NCBI GenBank assembly: GCA_020444175.1
Contig: JAHLLM010000016.1
Coordinates: forward strand, 1 to 64,000
DNA: 64,000 nucleotides
Reading direction: 5' to 3'
From: Desulfobulbaceae bacterium
Lineage (GTDB): Bacteria > Desulfobacterota > Desulfobulbia > Desulfobulbales > SURF-16
The first letter of the stretch is position 1; each line of letters opens with the position of its first letter. Below, one piece after another: positions 46,248 through 55,683 of the stretch. Under the pieces are notes generated by a model. That model was given only the letters and a program-made list of their open reading frames with translations, made no database searches and was not told the DNA's origin. A program made the position numbers and the translations under genes.

Positions 46248-46359
46248 TTTGAGATTCATTTCTTGTCAAATATCTTGATCTTTCCGTCGTCCGGACAACC
46301 TTTTCCGATGCTGAAAAGTAACTGCCGGTTGCATATGATATTTTTGCCCAATAAAAAAT

Positions 46360-46544
46360 GTGATTACCACTGAAACTCAGCCAGTCCTGCAGAAGGTACT
46401 GTAATGCATTAATAATTCAAAAAATACTGTCTACATAAAAGTCATTCCCGCGAAAGCGGGAATCCAGAGTAGCTGGCTCGTCCGCCTAGATTCCCGCTTT
46501 CGCGGGAATGACGTATAAAAAGGCTGAAGATGAGTGGTAATCAT
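46360..46544 (+). repeat. 185-bp structured repeat, copy 1
   Basis: Ends TGATTACCACT (46361-46371) and AGTGGTAATCA (46533-46543) are perfect inverted repeats. The interior holds GTCATTCCCGCGAAAGCGGG paired with its complement. The copy at 52634-52818 has the same length and almost the same sequence. Flanks AATAAAAAAT and AATACAAAAA match at 8 of 10 positions, a possible decayed target duplication. Confidence 0.85.
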
Positions 46545-46582
46545 AATACAAAAAAAGACCGGTTTCATTCACAGGACTTGGC

Positions 46583-47785
46583 ATGGATTCCAACCCGGAA
46601 AAGACAAAACTGCTGGTAATTGACGACAATCCGGTCGACCGCAAGCTGATCAAATCCTTTTTTGAACAGGATGATTTTTTGCTTTTTGAAGCTGACGAAG
46701 GCAAAACCGGACTTGCCATGGCCATGCAGCATATGCCGGATATCATCCTTCTTGATATCCTGATGCCCGGCATGGATGGTTTGACCATCTGCACCAGGTT
46801 AAAAATGGTTGAATTGACCAGGTCGATCCCGGTCATTCTCATATCCTCCACCAAAGAACTGCTTGTTAAGATCAGGGGGCTTGAAATCGGGGCGGTCGAT
46901 TTCATCACCAAGCCGCCGATCAAGGATGAAGTGCGTGCTCGGGTCCGAGCCCATCTGAAGATAGCTAGGCTCACCAAGTCTCTTGAAAAGGCCAACAGAA
47001 TACTGGTCCGCAAGCAGAAGAAAATTGAACTGGATCTGCAGGCTGCGGCTGAGATTCAAAAAAATCTCTTACCCGGAAAACTTCCAGACTGTCCGGTAAA
47101 ATTTTCCTGGCATTTTGAGCCAAGTTCAAAAATCGGCGGCGATATTTTTAATATCCATCGGCTTGATGAACATCACATTGGTATTTACATCATTGATGTC
47201 AGCGGTCATGGGGTCCCGGCGGCCATGATAACAGCCTTTGTCTCCCAGGCCATGTCCCCCAGTAACAGCTTGGTGAAGCGGCAGATTTCTTCTGCGCCAT
47301 TTTATAAAATTGTGCAACCGGTTGACTTGATAAAAAAAATAGAACAAGAGTTTCCCATTGAAAGATTCAATCGTTATATCACGATGAATTATCTTGTGCT
47401 TAACTTTCAAAGCGGAGATTTCAACTATTGCTGCGCCGGCCATCCCCCGGCTGTTCTTGTCCGTCGGCAAGGGGAACCGGAGCTGCTCGATACAGGCGGT
47501 GCACTCATCGGCCTCGGGGACATGGCGCCGCCCTTGCAGCAGGGAGCTGGTCATATTGATAGCGGAGACAGGTTGTATTTCTACACGGATGGCATCATTG
47601 AACACGAAAACAGTGTGGGTGAGCAATTCGGCATCCCAAGGTTGGTTCACACTCTCATGCAGGAAAAGGAATTATCGCTCGATCACTCCATTACGGAGTT
47701 CATTGCACATTTCAAAAACTTTGAGCCAGGCAGCATTCCGATAGACGATATCAGTTTACTGGCAATAGAACTTCGCAACTCTTAG
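46583..47785 (+). CDS. Receiver-PP2C serine phosphatase (RsbU/SpoIIE-like)
   Basis: The 400-residue protein has a receiver (1-125, Asp58 in 'IILLDILMPGMDG', 'FITKPP'), a coiled linker with 'AAEIQKNLLPGKLPD' (about 155-170), and a SpoIIE-type PP2C phosphatase domain (about 170-395) with 'SSKIGGDIFNI', 'YIIDVSGHGVPAAM' and 'FYTDGIIEHEN'. It should dephosphorylate an anti-sigma antagonist, most simply the STAS protein at 36904, when its receiver is phosphorylated. It lies 335 bp after bcsC in the same direction, completing a partner-switch set around the cellulose operon. Confidence 0.92.
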   Translation: MDSNPEKTKLLVIDDNPVDRKLIKSFFEQDDFLLFEADEGKTGLAMAMQHMPDIILLDILMPGMDGLTICTRLKMVELTRSIPVILISSTKELLVKIRGLEIGAVDFITKPPIKDEVRARVRAHLKIARLTKSLEKANRILVRKQKKIELDLQAAAEIQKNLLPGKLPDCPVKFSWHFEPSSKIGGDIFNIHRLDEHHIGIYIIDVSGHGVPAAMITAFVSQAMSPSNSLVKRQISSAPFYKIVQPVDLIKKIEQEFPIERFNRYITMNYLVLNFQSGDFNYCCAGHPPAVLVRRQGEPELLDTGGALIGLGDMAPPLQQGAGHIDSGDRLYFYTDGIIEHENSVGEQFGIPRLVHTLMQEKELSLDHSITEFIAHFKNFEPGSIPIDDISLLAIELRNS

Positions 47786-48269
47786 TACGGGTTAGCTGTT
47801 TTTCCAGTTTTTATTCCTTTTCTTGTCCCGATAGAATCTCTTTGGAATTTTATTGTCGCGGGAATTATCATTCTTCATCTGATGGCACTCCATGGATCGC
47901 CACAGCATTGATAAGCGATCCTGACCGGTTACCCTTTTTCTTATTTTAAAAAAGGGTAAAGTGTCAATCCTTTCAATTCGCAGTCAGAGTGCAGACAATT
48001 AAAAAAAGACAGGCTTCTTTCCATTTCAAAGCCAAAATCCTTAAGCCGATAAAAATCGAAGAAAAATACCAAGATGCACCAAATTTTGCGATGACATCTT
48101 CCCGAAGACAGCAGACACTTCCATACATGCGACAATTTGCCTCATAGTGGGTTGAAACAAAAAAGGGTAAAAATAGAGGAATACCTTTCCCTCTAACGCA
48201 TAACTGGAGACACACAATCGGCTACCATACTCCAACGCAAAATGGATATGCAGTAGGCCTCCACGCCCC
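47786..48269. other. Intergenic region before hybrid kinase, 484 bp
   Basis: No convincing gene. It contains a perfect 11-bp hairpin at 47929-47959. A string AAAAAAGGGTAAAAA recurs near 48162. Minus-strand open frames here have no start signals or recognisable content. Confidence 0.5.
47929..47959. terminator. Hairpin with A/T-rich stem, possible bidirectional terminator
   Basis: TTACCCTTTTT and AAAAAGGGTAA form a perfect 11-bp stem around a 9-base loop, 144 bp after the phosphatase gene. The GC part is only three pairs, so terminator strength is uncertain. Confidence 0.35.
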
Positions 48270-51230
48270 ATGACTGTCAAAACAAAATCCATACTCCTGG
48301 TTACCGGAGTTATACTTACGCTCTCACTCTTCTATACCTTTCACCATATATCATCTCATTCGAGACATATTTCCTTCTGCAATAAACAAAAGGAGATAAA
48401 TCTCTACAATATGCTGCTGAAAACGCAGGAATCATACGTCTCCATTTTTGATTCCTGGCTGGCAAATTTCATTCTCTTCAACCGTCCGCAAATAGAGGCA
48501 TTTGCACATCGGGATCGGGAAAAACTTTACGAACTCACTCTCCCCAAATTTCAGTCATTACAGAATATCGAAGCATACTCGTACCATATGCATTTTCATT
48601 TACCGGATGGACGTTCCTTTCTCAGGATGCATAAACCTGAAAATTTCGGTGACGATTTACGCCAAATCAGACCGGCTGTACAGGAGGTGCAGAGAACCAA
48701 GCTCCCCATGTCCGGTTATGAAATTGGCGTCCACGGAGCCTTCTATCGTGTCATTCACCCGGTAATCTACAAGGATGAGTATATAGGCGCTCTTGAAGTC
48801 GGCATTAAGGCTGATGAAATTGTTGCCATGCTTGGCCCCAAAACAGGCATGAAAACAGCCATTTTCTTCTCAACTCCCCTCTGGGAGAAGGCCTCTGGAA
48901 ATACACAACCCAGCAAGGAATTCGGCAAATACACTATTGTCGAAGATACACCACATATTATCGATTTATTACCTGAAAATTTCGAACTGGATGAGAAAAT
49001 ACGGAAACTTGAAGCCGGCAAACTGAGCTTCAGCGTATATACGCCACATGTTCTATCAAACTGCTTTCATGAATCCATTGGTGGGATTATCGCGCTTCAT
49101 GATCTGAGCGATGACGTTTCTGCCCGGGAAAAATTTATCATCCAGTCTGTCGTTATCACGTCTTCCCTGGCAGTGATCTGCATCATCTTCCTGTCCATAA
49201 GCTTCCAGAAACTCATTGGCAATCTTGAAAATGCAAAGGAAACCCAGGACAAGCTCATCGGCAAACTGAACAGGGAGATCGAAACCAGGACCGAGGCTGA
49301 AAAGGCATTGCTGCAAAGCGAAAAACAACAGCGTCATATTTTAAACAGTCTCTCGGACACCATTTTTCTGCTTGACTGCAATTTTACAGTCAAATGGGTT
49401 AATAAATCAGCCCAGGATATGTTTCCCATTTCCCTGAACCAAAAATGCCTTCTTTGCATCCGAGAACAGAACAGACTTCCAGATGAAAACTGTCTGTGCA
49501 GAAAAGCATACAGGAACAAATCGATACAGACAGGCATAACGCATCTTCCTCCGCTTTCGACCATCTCAGCAGAAAGTTCATGGGAAACCATTTCTATTCC
49601 ACAGCTCGATGAGCAGGAAAATGTAACTGGTGTCCTTGTTGTCTTACGCAACATCACAAACCGACTTCAGGCGGAAAAACAGGTCAATGATTTAAACAGG
49701 CAGAACCGTCTCCTGCTGGAAGCAGCCGGAGAGGGAATTTACGGGGTTGATCTCGAAGGCAACACCACCTTTATGAATCCGGCGGCAGTGCGAATGACCG
49801 GTTTCTCCGAGGAAGAGATGATCGGCAACCACCAACATGACCTTCTGCACCATACTAAAATTGACGGCAGTCATTATCCATCACAGGAATGCCCCGTTTA
49901 TGCCAGTATGAAAGACAAAAAAACCTATACCGCCATGGACGAGCTGTTCTGGAGAAAAGACGGCAGCAGCTTTCCTGTTGAGTATGTTGCCGCACCTGTC
50001 CTGGAAAATGACGAGGTGATCGGTGCAGTTGTTCTGTTCAGCGACATCACCGAACGAAAAACCCTTGAAAGCCAACTGCTGCATTCCCAGAAAATGGAAG
50101 CGGTCGGTCGGCTTACAGGCGGCATTTCACATGATTTTAATAATCTTTTAACTACCATCCTCGGGTACAGCGAGATCCTTCTTTTTCAAAAGGAAAACTT
50201 CACAAAGGACGCCACAGAAAAGATCAAGATGATTCACAGGGCCGGCAAGATGGCGGCGGCACTGACCAGGCAGCTTCTGGCTTTCAGCCGCAAGCAGGTC
50301 CTTGAGATACAGCCTATAAACGTCTGCGACATCCTTAAAAAGCTGGCGAATATGCTGCGCAGGGTTATTGGAGAAGATATCATTCTCGAATTACAATACG
50401 AATGTCCTAGCTGCAGCATCCTGGCTGATACCGGGCAGTTTGAACAAATTATCATGAATATCGCCATAAACGCCAAGGATGCCATGCCAAATGGCGGGCG
50501 GCTGAACATTACCACTAAAATAATCGAAGTCACGGATGAAAAGCTCACCGACTTTGCGGATATCAAACCCGGGCCATATGTTTATATCAGCATAAGCGAC
50601 AGCGGGGAAGGAATGTCCAAAGAGACCATGGAGCTCATATTTGAACCGTTTTTCACCACCAAGGAAAAAGGCAAAGGCACCGGTCTCGGTCTTGCCACGG
50701 TTTACGGTATAATCAATCAACATAATGGCTATATTACCGTAAACAGCTCACCCGGCCAGGGAACCACTTTCCAAATTTACTTTCCACTTGCGGAAACTCA
50801 AGCAGACCAGAAAATCATTCCAATCTCCACCATACTGCCGACAGGCTCGGAAACCATCATGGTTGTTGATGATGAAACGGATATCCGCTCATTTATAAGC
50901 GACACTCTGGAACCTCTTGGATACACTGTCCTTGAAGCCGGCAATGGCGATGAAGCCCTCCGTTCCTGCCAGGACCATCCACTGGATATCGACCTTCTCA
51001 TAACAGACGTTGTCATGCCCGGCATGAGTGGCAAGGAGCTTGCCTACCGGCTTATGTCGCTTCAACCTGGAATAAAAACTCTCTTCATTTCAGGCTATCC
51101 GGATGAACAGCTATCCGACAGCAATATCCTCAAGGCGGGAATCAACTTCCTGCCCAAACCCCTTACTCCCCAAAAAGTAGCAAAAAAGGTCAGAAAGATA
51201 CTCAACAATACTGAAGATTATTCCTCATAA
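48270..51230 (+). CDS. Membrane hybrid histidine kinase: Cache-PAS-PAS-HisKA-HATPase-REC
   Basis: The 986-residue kinase has membrane helix 1 (about 7-25), a periplasmic double-Cache-like domain (about 30-285) with '[20 protein letters not shown]' type sequence (dCache_3-like), helix 2 (about 293-312), a coiled coil, PAS 1 (about 350-465) with an unusual Cys-rich loop ('CLLCIREQN', 'ENCLCRKAY'), PAS 2 (about 475-600), HisKA with His621 ('[19 protein letters not shown]'), HATPase ('[10 protein letters not shown]', '[14 protein letters not shown]') and a receiver ('[13 protein letters not shown]'). The HDFNN class often works with phosphorelays. The Cys pairs in PAS 1 could bind metal or sense redox. 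Confidence 0.9.
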   Translation: MTVKTKSILLVTGVILTLSLFYTFHHISSHSRHISFCNKQKEINLYNMLLKTQESYVSIFDSWLANFILFNRPQIEAFAHRDREKLYELTLPKFQSLQNIEAYSYHMHFHLPDGRSFLRMHKPENFGDDLRQIRPAVQEVQRTKLPMSGYEIGVHGAFYRVIHPVIYKDEYIGALEVGIKADEIVAMLGPKTGMKTAIFFSTPLWEKASGNTQPSKEFGKYTIVEDTPHIIDLLPENFELDEKIRKLEAGKLSFSVYTPHVLSNCFHESIGGIIALHDLSDDVSAREKFIIQSVVITSSLAVICIIFLSISFQKLIGNLENAKETQDKLIGKLNREIETRTEAEKALLQSEKQQRHILNSLSDTIFLLDCNFTVKWVNKSAQDMFPISLNQKCLLCIREQNRLPDENCLCRKAYRNKSIQTGITHLPPLSTISAESSWETISIPQLDEQENVTGVLVVLRNITNRLQAEKQVNDLNRQNRLLLEAAGEGIYGVDLEGNTTFMNPAAVRMTGFSEEEMIGNHQHDLLHHTKIDGSHYPSQECPVYASMKDKKTYTAMDELFWRKDGSSFPVEYVAAPVLENDEVIGAVVLFSDITERKTLESQLLHSQKMEAVGRLTGGISHDFNNLLTTILGYSEILLFQKENFTKDATEKIKMIHRAGKMAAALTRQLLAFSRKQVLEIQPINVCDILKKLANMLRRVIGEDIILELQYECPSCSILADTGQFEQIIMNIAINAKDAMPNGGRLNITTKIIEVTDEKLTDFADIKPGPYVYISISDSGEGMSKETMELIFEPFFTTKEKGKGTGLGLATVYGIINQHNGYITVNSSPGQGTTFQIYFPLAETQADQKIIPISTILPTGSETIMVVDDETDIRSFISDTLEPLGYTVLEAGNGDEALRSCQDHPLDIDLLITDVVMPGMSGKELAYRLMSLQPGIKTLFISGYPDEQLSDSNILKAGINFLPKPLTPQKVAKKVRKILNNTEDYSS

Positions 51231-51301
51231 ATAGATCTACTTCCCCAGGAACCGGGGCGAACAACAGGCTATCGCGGGCAATGTCTTGTTCTTCGGAAGT
51301 A

Positions 51302-51895
51302 TCATTCTTTTCTTCTCAATGGAAACAGACAGCCAACCCCGGCCCCCAGCAACAAGAGGGCACCAGGAAGAGGAACAGGCGCTGAATCAGAGGTTTCCAA
51401 CTGAAAAATGTCGCTTTGGGCAGGATCAAAATTAAAATAAGAAGAGGATTGGTATTTTATATATATCGAGTCCGAGGAATAACTTAAGGTGGGGGCCACA
51501 GGGATCATCCCTGTTTGTACTGCGGAAACACCTGTAATTTCGGCATCATTATCAAATTGTATGTTTTCGATCCAGGCCTCGAAAACGTGAATTCCACCAA
51601 CAGTAACCGGAATGAGGGTAAGAGTATTACTGATGGAATTCAAATCTAGATCCGCCTGGGCATGTTGCATGAACCAGCTGTCTGTTTGAATATTATCATC
51701 TTGCGTAAGTTCCGGCCCATCTATGATAGCGGCATTCAGATTTTGCCATATGTCAGAGTGTTCAGATCCGAAAAATCCTGTGGTAATGTATGTTGTTTTT
51801 GCATGAAAATCTCCTGCCACAATACCGGCACCTGCCACCTCGATATTTCCAAGCAGCAACAACCCGGTTGCGAGTCCTATGAACAATTTCTGCAT
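51302..51895 (-). CDS. Exported protein with PEP-CTERM-like sorting tail
   Basis: The 197-residue protein has a signal peptide (MQKLFIGLATGLLLLG...) and a C-terminal tripartite tail 'APVPLPGALLLLGAGVG' then 'LFPLRRKE': a VPLP motif, hydrophobic helix and Arg/Lys cluster, the layout of PEP-CTERM/exosortase substrates. The body (about 25-170) is beta-rich with no recognised domain. Such proteins are processed by an exosortase and often accompany exopolysaccharide production. No exosortase is in this window. Nearby genes are unrelated. Confidence 0.75.
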   Translation of the reverse strand: MQKLFIGLATGLLLLGNIEVAGAGIVAGDFHAKTTYITTGFFGSEHSDIWQNLNAAIIDGPELTQDDNIQTDSWFMQHAQADLDLNSISNTLTLIPVTVGGIHVFEAWIENIQFDNDAEITGVSAVQTGMIPVAPTLSYSSDSIYIKYQSSSYFNFDPAQSDIFQLETSDSAPVPLPGALLLLGAGVGCLFPLRRKE

Positions 51896-51911
51896 TTACT
51901 TCTCCTTTTTG

Positions 51912-51966
51912 AATGAATTTAAGCAAAAATTCACTATTGCTACAACGGTGAATGAGATGGCACATT
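51912..51966 (-). pseudogene. Tiny remnant of REP-type transposase N-terminus
   Basis: The minus strand encodes 'CHLIHRCSNSEFLLKF', which parallels 'WHLTHRCHKQEFLLKL' of the transposase remnant at 3389-3592 and the one at 60305-60439. Only about 18 codons are recognisable. It overlaps the leader region of the PEP-CTERM-like gene. Confidence 0.4.
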
Positions 51967-52170
51967 TGTAAAGGAATATCATGAAGTGTCAAGGTAAAAA
52001 AAGGGCAAGGTCTGACTCGTTCATTCATTCTGTCAGTATTTAGTCTTGTCTTTTTTCATACACCATGGTCTGTTTTTTGACTACTTGAAGTTTATGCCGG
52101 AGAGAAACTGAAGGGCTTGCAGCAACGTCTCTTTAAACACATTCATTTTATTGCCGTTGAAAAGAAAATT

Positions 52171-52617
52171 ATGCAGATTTGGGTTGATGCCGATGCGTGC
52201 CCCAACGTTATCAAGGAAATACTCTTTCGCGCAGCCGAGCGGGTGCAGATACCTGTCATTCTGGTTGCCAACAAACCATTACGAACCCCTCCATCACGTT
52301 ATATCAGTTCGATTCGGGTGGATGCGGGATTCGATGTGGCAGACAATACCATTGTCCGCAAAATGGAGGGCGGCGACCTGGTGATCACCGCAGATATTCC
52401 CCTGGCTTCGGCGGCGATAGGCCAAGGCGGCCACGCCCTGAATCCCCGGGGAGAATTTTACTCCAGGGAAAATATCGAAGAACGGTTGTCCATGCGTAAT
52501 TTCATGGACGAGTTGCGGGAAACCGGCGTGAACACGGGCGGTCCAGCCTCCCTCAACCCAAAAGACCGACAGGCCTTCGCCAACCAGCTGGATCGTTTTT
52601 TAACCAGACACTGTTGA
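52171..52617 (+). CDS. YaiI/YqxD-family protein (DUF188)
   Basis: The 148-residue protein matches the UPF0178 family: '[20 protein letters not shown]' at the N-terminus, '[13 protein letters not shown]', '[12 protein letters not shown]' and '[12 protein letters not shown]'. The Asp-rich pattern ([15 protein letters not shown]) resembles a PIN-like nuclease fold; no activity is established in my knowledge. Upstream frame to 52117 is possible, but Met 52171 gives the exact family N-terminus. It is single, with the 185-bp repeat just downstream. Confidence 0.92.
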   Translation: MQIWVDADACPNVIKEILFRAAERVQIPVILVANKPLRTPPSRYISSIRVDAGFDVADNTIVRKMEGGDLVITADIPLASAAIGQGGHALNPRGEFYSRENIEERLSMRNFMDELRETGVNTGGPASLNPKDRQAFANQLDRFLTRHC

Positions 52618-52633
52618 GCAATTAAATTCTTTT

Positions 52634-52818
52634 GTGATTACCACTGAAACTCAGCCAGTCTTGCAGCAGGTACTGTAATGCATTAATAATTCAAAAAATA
52701 CTGTCTCCACAAAAGTCATTCCCGCGAAAGCGGGAATCCAGAATAGCTGGCTAGTCCGCCTAGATTCCCGCCTTCGCGGGAATGACGTATAAAAAGGCTG
52801 AAGATGAGTGGTAATCAT
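52634..52818 (+). repeat. 185-bp structured repeat, copy 2 with 10-bp target duplication
   Basis: Same length and nearly the same sequence as 46360-46544, with ends TGATTACCACT and AGTGGTAATCA and an internal GTCATTCCCGCGAAAGCGGG palindrome pair. A perfect 10-bp direct repeat AAATTCTTTT flanks it (52624-52633 and 52819-52828). This is good evidence of transposition-like insertion. Confidence 0.9.
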
Positions 52819-52865
52819 AAATTCTTTTTTCTCACAATTCATAATTTCTTGATATCTCAGCAGGT

Positions 52866-55127
52866 TTATCTTCCCTCAACCGGCAGGACAACAGTGAAAG
52901 TCGTCCCTTTGCCCACTTTACTTTCAACGCGGATTTCACCGTTATGCTTCTTGATGATGTCATGGGCTATGCTTAAGCCCAGACCGGTTCCTTTACCGAC
53001 CTCTTTGGTGGTAAAAAAAGGTTCAAACAGCTTGGCAATATCTTCTTCTGCAATACCGGAACCGGTATCGGAAATTGCCACCATAATATTTGCCCCATCC
53101 TGCCAGGTCTTGATTGTAATCACTCCCTCTTTTTCAATTGCCTGAACAGCGTTGACCAGGAAATTCATGAACACCTGGTTGAGTTGCTGGGGAAAACAGG
53201 AGATAGGCGACAGTTCGCCAAACTCCTTAATCAACTTTGCCTTATACTTCAGTTCATTCCAGATGACCTTAATAGTATTTTCAAGGCAGACATTGATATC
53301 AGCCTCTTTCCGGTCAACGTCTTCCAACCTGGAGAAATTTTTCAAGTTCTGGACTATCTCGCGGACACGCTGGGCGCCTTCCTTTGATTCATGGATCAAA
53401 TCCGTGATGTCCCGGGCAACAAAATCAATCTTTAATTTTTTTCGAAGCTGCTGCAGTTCTTCAGCGCCTAATCCGCTCGATGCGGCGTCAATGTATTCCA
53501 CCAATTTTGCAGTGTAACTTCCCAGGCTGCCAAGATTGCTGTTAATAAAGCCGATGGGATTATTGATCTCATGGGCCACCCCTGCGGCAAGCTGGCCCAC
53601 CGATGCCAGTTTCTCCTGCTGATAGAGAAAGGATTGCATTTGCTCTTTTTCGTTTTCCATCCTTTTCCGTTCACCGACATCCCGATAATCCTCAATCATG
53701 CCGATCAGCTTTCCAGCCGAATCGAAATAAGGCTTGACCGTCACAACGCAATCCCGCTTGGTCCCATCGTGACACTCTTTTTCGATTTCCAGCACAATGT
53801 TTTCTTCACCGTCAAGTATCCGGGTAAGTGTACATTCCGGGGTATTACAATGCGGCCCGTGAAAAACTTCATAGCACTTTTTCCCTTGCCAGCTGGTTTT
53901 CTCAAGTTTTGCCATTTTGAGAAAGGTATCGTTGACCCGGACAAGATTAAAATCCCTGTCCACTATGCGGATACCATCTGCAGCAATCTGAAATATCTGA
54001 TTGAGTTCAAAATGGGCTTGATTTTTCCGTCCGACCAGATCGGCAAAAAGGCGTGAAAAATAGATGGTTAACAGAAGAGCCACAATGGATACCAGACCAA
54101 TGACAAGCAGAAGATTGCGCTTCAAATTGGTGGCCAGAAGAAACAGTTGGCCGGCATCATGCTCTATAAGCGTAGTCCAGCCGAGCCCCGGATAGTCACG
54201 GTAGCCCTGAGACCGCGCATAGGCAAAAAGCTCATCGCCTTCTCCCGGAAGGTCGCCGGTCATGCGAAAAGAACCGACATTGCCCCCTTGCATGATTTTT
54301 GGGATGAATTCCTTTCCGGAAAAATCCTCATCCAGTTCATACTCAGGCTCATTTTCGTAAATAAGGCGATAGTTACTGCTGAGCAATTTGACTTGGGCGT
54401 GATCAGAATATCCATATCGGCTGTCACCGGAAAACCGCTGGACTGAGTTCTCCAAAAGAAAATGAATGGTTTCTATATTCAAAACAGCCTTTATGACGCC
54501 TGCGAATTCATTGTGCTCATCAAAGAGCTTCACTGCTACCGCACAGGCGAAAGAATCTGCACTTTCATCATATTCCAGCTCCCCCACCCATACCTTTTGC
54601 TGCACAGCCTTTTGATACCACTCTTCATCGGCCTGCATGTAATCAGAGGTCCGGTTGGTTGACGCGACGATACCTCCAAATTTATCGGAGACAAATATCT
54701 CTGGATAAACTGGTTTTTTAAGCCACTCCTTGGTATTAAATTCCTTTTTTTCTTTGAGCTCAATCGCCAGCGGACTCGTAGTCTTCGCCAACATGAACGG
54801 GCTCAATTTCCCCTCTGGAAAAGCAATCCATTCCCGGTCTTTTTGCGCAATCCATGCCTCTCTTTCCGGCATTGCCTCCATGGCAAGATTGTCCTCTCGG
54901 AGTGTCTCACGAAGCAGCACATCTCTGCCATAGGCACGTATTTCCTCAATGCGGTTGTACATCTCCCTGTCAATATCTTCCATGATTTGCAGGGTGTGAA
55001 TAACCTGATTATGGACGATTGCCCTGCGCAGGGAATTCTGGCTGGTCTGCAGAGTAATAAGGCTGCCGACTCCCACAATGAAGAAAGTTATGACAAAGGC
55101 GGTGAAGAGTTTGTACTGAATTTTCAT
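52866..55127 (-). CDS. Membrane sensor histidine kinase: Cache-PAS-HisKA-HATPase
   Basis: The 753-residue kinase has membrane helix 1 (about 8-28), a periplasmic double-Cache region (about 35-325; 'IFVSDKFGGIVASTNRTSDYMQADEEWYQKA' region, cut here at 'GGIVASTNRTSDYMQ', is typical dCache_1), helix 2 (about 335-355), a PAS domain (about 370-485, 'GIRIVDRDFNLVRVNDTF', with Cys-rich 'HGPHCNTPECTLTRIL'), HisKA with His519 ('GVAHEINNPIGFINSN') and HATPase ('NFLVNAVQAI', 'SDTGSGI', '[12 protein letters not shown]'). No receiver is fused and none follows. The Cys-containing PAS loop resembles that in the kinase at 48270. Confidence 0.9.
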   Translation of the reverse strand: MKIQYKLFTAFVITFFIVGVGSLITLQTSQNSLRRAIVHNQVIHTLQIMEDIDREMYNRIEEIRAYGRDVLLRETLREDNLAMEAMPEREAWIAQKDREWIAFPEGKLSPFMLAKTTSPLAIELKEKKEFNTKEWLKKPVYPEIFVSDKFGGIVASTNRTSDYMQADEEWYQKAVQQKVWVGELEYDESADSFACAVAVKLFDEHNEFAGVIKAVLNIETIHFLLENSVQRFSGDSRYGYSDHAQVKLLSSNYRLIYENEPEYELDEDFSGKEFIPKIMQGGNVGSFRMTGDLPGEGDELFAYARSQGYRDYPGLGWTTLIEHDAGQLFLLATNLKRNLLLVIGLVSIVALLLTIYFSRLFADLVGRKNQAHFELNQIFQIAADGIRIVDRDFNLVRVNDTFLKMAKLEKTSWQGKKCYEVFHGPHCNTPECTLTRILDGEENIVLEIEKECHDGTKRDCVVTVKPYFDSAGKLIGMIEDYRDVGERKRMENEKEQMQSFLYQQEKLASVGQLAAGVAHEINNPIGFINSNLGSLGSYTAKLVEYIDAASSGLGAEELQQLRKKLKIDFVARDITDLIHESKEGAQRVREIVQNLKNFSRLEDVDRKEADINVCLENTIKVIWNELKYKAKLIKEFGELSPISCFPQQLNQVFMNFLVNAVQAIEKEGVITIKTWQDGANIMVAISDTGSGIAEEDIAKLFEPFFTTKEVGKGTGLGLSIAHDIIKKHNGEIRVESKVGKGTTFTVVLPVEGR

Positions 55128-55143
55128 AGTGTGACTGTTCCTA

Positions 55144-55268
55144 GTGTCATGTCAAGCTTCAATAGTCGTGTAGGTCGCCATATCCATGGCGACTCTTCAG
55201 TGTCGGGAAGGGCTCGAAGTCTCTCCTTGTTCGCTATCTCCCGACCTACAGCATACGTCAAAAGGCAG
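55144..55268 (+). repeat. 116-bp repeat family, copy lacking its right end
   Basis: It starts GTGTCATGTCAAGCTTCAAT as at 7488, with GTCGCCATATCCATGGCGAC and TGTCGGGAAGG ... CCCGACCTACAG. It ends TCAAAAGGCA but then lacks the TTGACATGACAC terminus. A short insertion lies between the stem arms. Confidence 0.7.
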
Positions 55269-55519
55269 TGATGCCAATGGCTTGTCGCGGCAACGCGGAA
55301 TACAATTGTCCATGCCAGGCATAGGCATGATCTTTATGGAGCGTAATCCCCTGTATGCAAACACAGGTTACTATCAAGAAATAGTAGCGAAAACACGAAC
55401 CAATGGCAAGGCCGATTTTGTAAGGAGTCGTATGAAGGAAACCTGGGTGGTACAGGTAAGGGAGGAACGAAATTCCGAAACTATGAACCGACGAACATTA
55501 TTGAGAAATTTGCCTCTAT

Positions 55520-55658
55520 ACAATTCTCAGTAGTCAACCTCTAGACTCCCGCCTCCGCGGGAGTGACGGTGGGCTTGGTTATGTCATTCCCGCGGAGGCG
55601 GGAATCCAGTATTGGAAACTTTGCGGCAAGAAAGTGGCAATTTTTAACTGAGAATTGT
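55520..55658 (+). repeat. 139-bp structured repeat, copy 1
   Basis: Ends ACAATTCTCAGT and ACTGAGAATTGT are perfect inverted repeats. The interior has two palindromic arms (ACTCCCGCCTCCGCGGGAGT and ATTCCCGCGGAGGCGGGAAT). The copy at 58979-59117 has exactly the same length in opposite orientation. Similarity continues several bases outside (GCCTC on one side, TTATAA on the other). Confidence 0.85.
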
Positions 55659-55683
55659 TTATAAGCATATTGAGAATATTGAA

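Larger units (their letters stand above)
55128..55683. other. Repeat-rich intergenic region, 556 bp
   Basis: It contains a truncated copy of the 116-bp repeat (55144-55268), a stretch with faint group II intron domain V resemblance (about 55424-55458), and the 139-bp repeat copy 1 (55520-55658). No gene is convincing; the open frame 55186-55533 is mostly repeat sequence. Confidence 0.55.

Noticed and set aside
46440-46515. Strong inverted repeat after bcsC as a terminator
   Set aside because: It is the internal palindrome of the 185-bp repeat, present identically elsewhere, and lacks a T-run.
51762-52028. Minus-strand frame upstream of the PEP-CTERM-like gene
   Set aside because: It overlaps the real gene in another frame; only the short transposase-like segment is meaningful and is listed separately.
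55186-55533. Open frame of 115 codons on the plus strand
   Set aside because: Its first third is 116-bp repeat sequence and its end enters the 139-bp repeat; no ribosome site and no recognisable domain.
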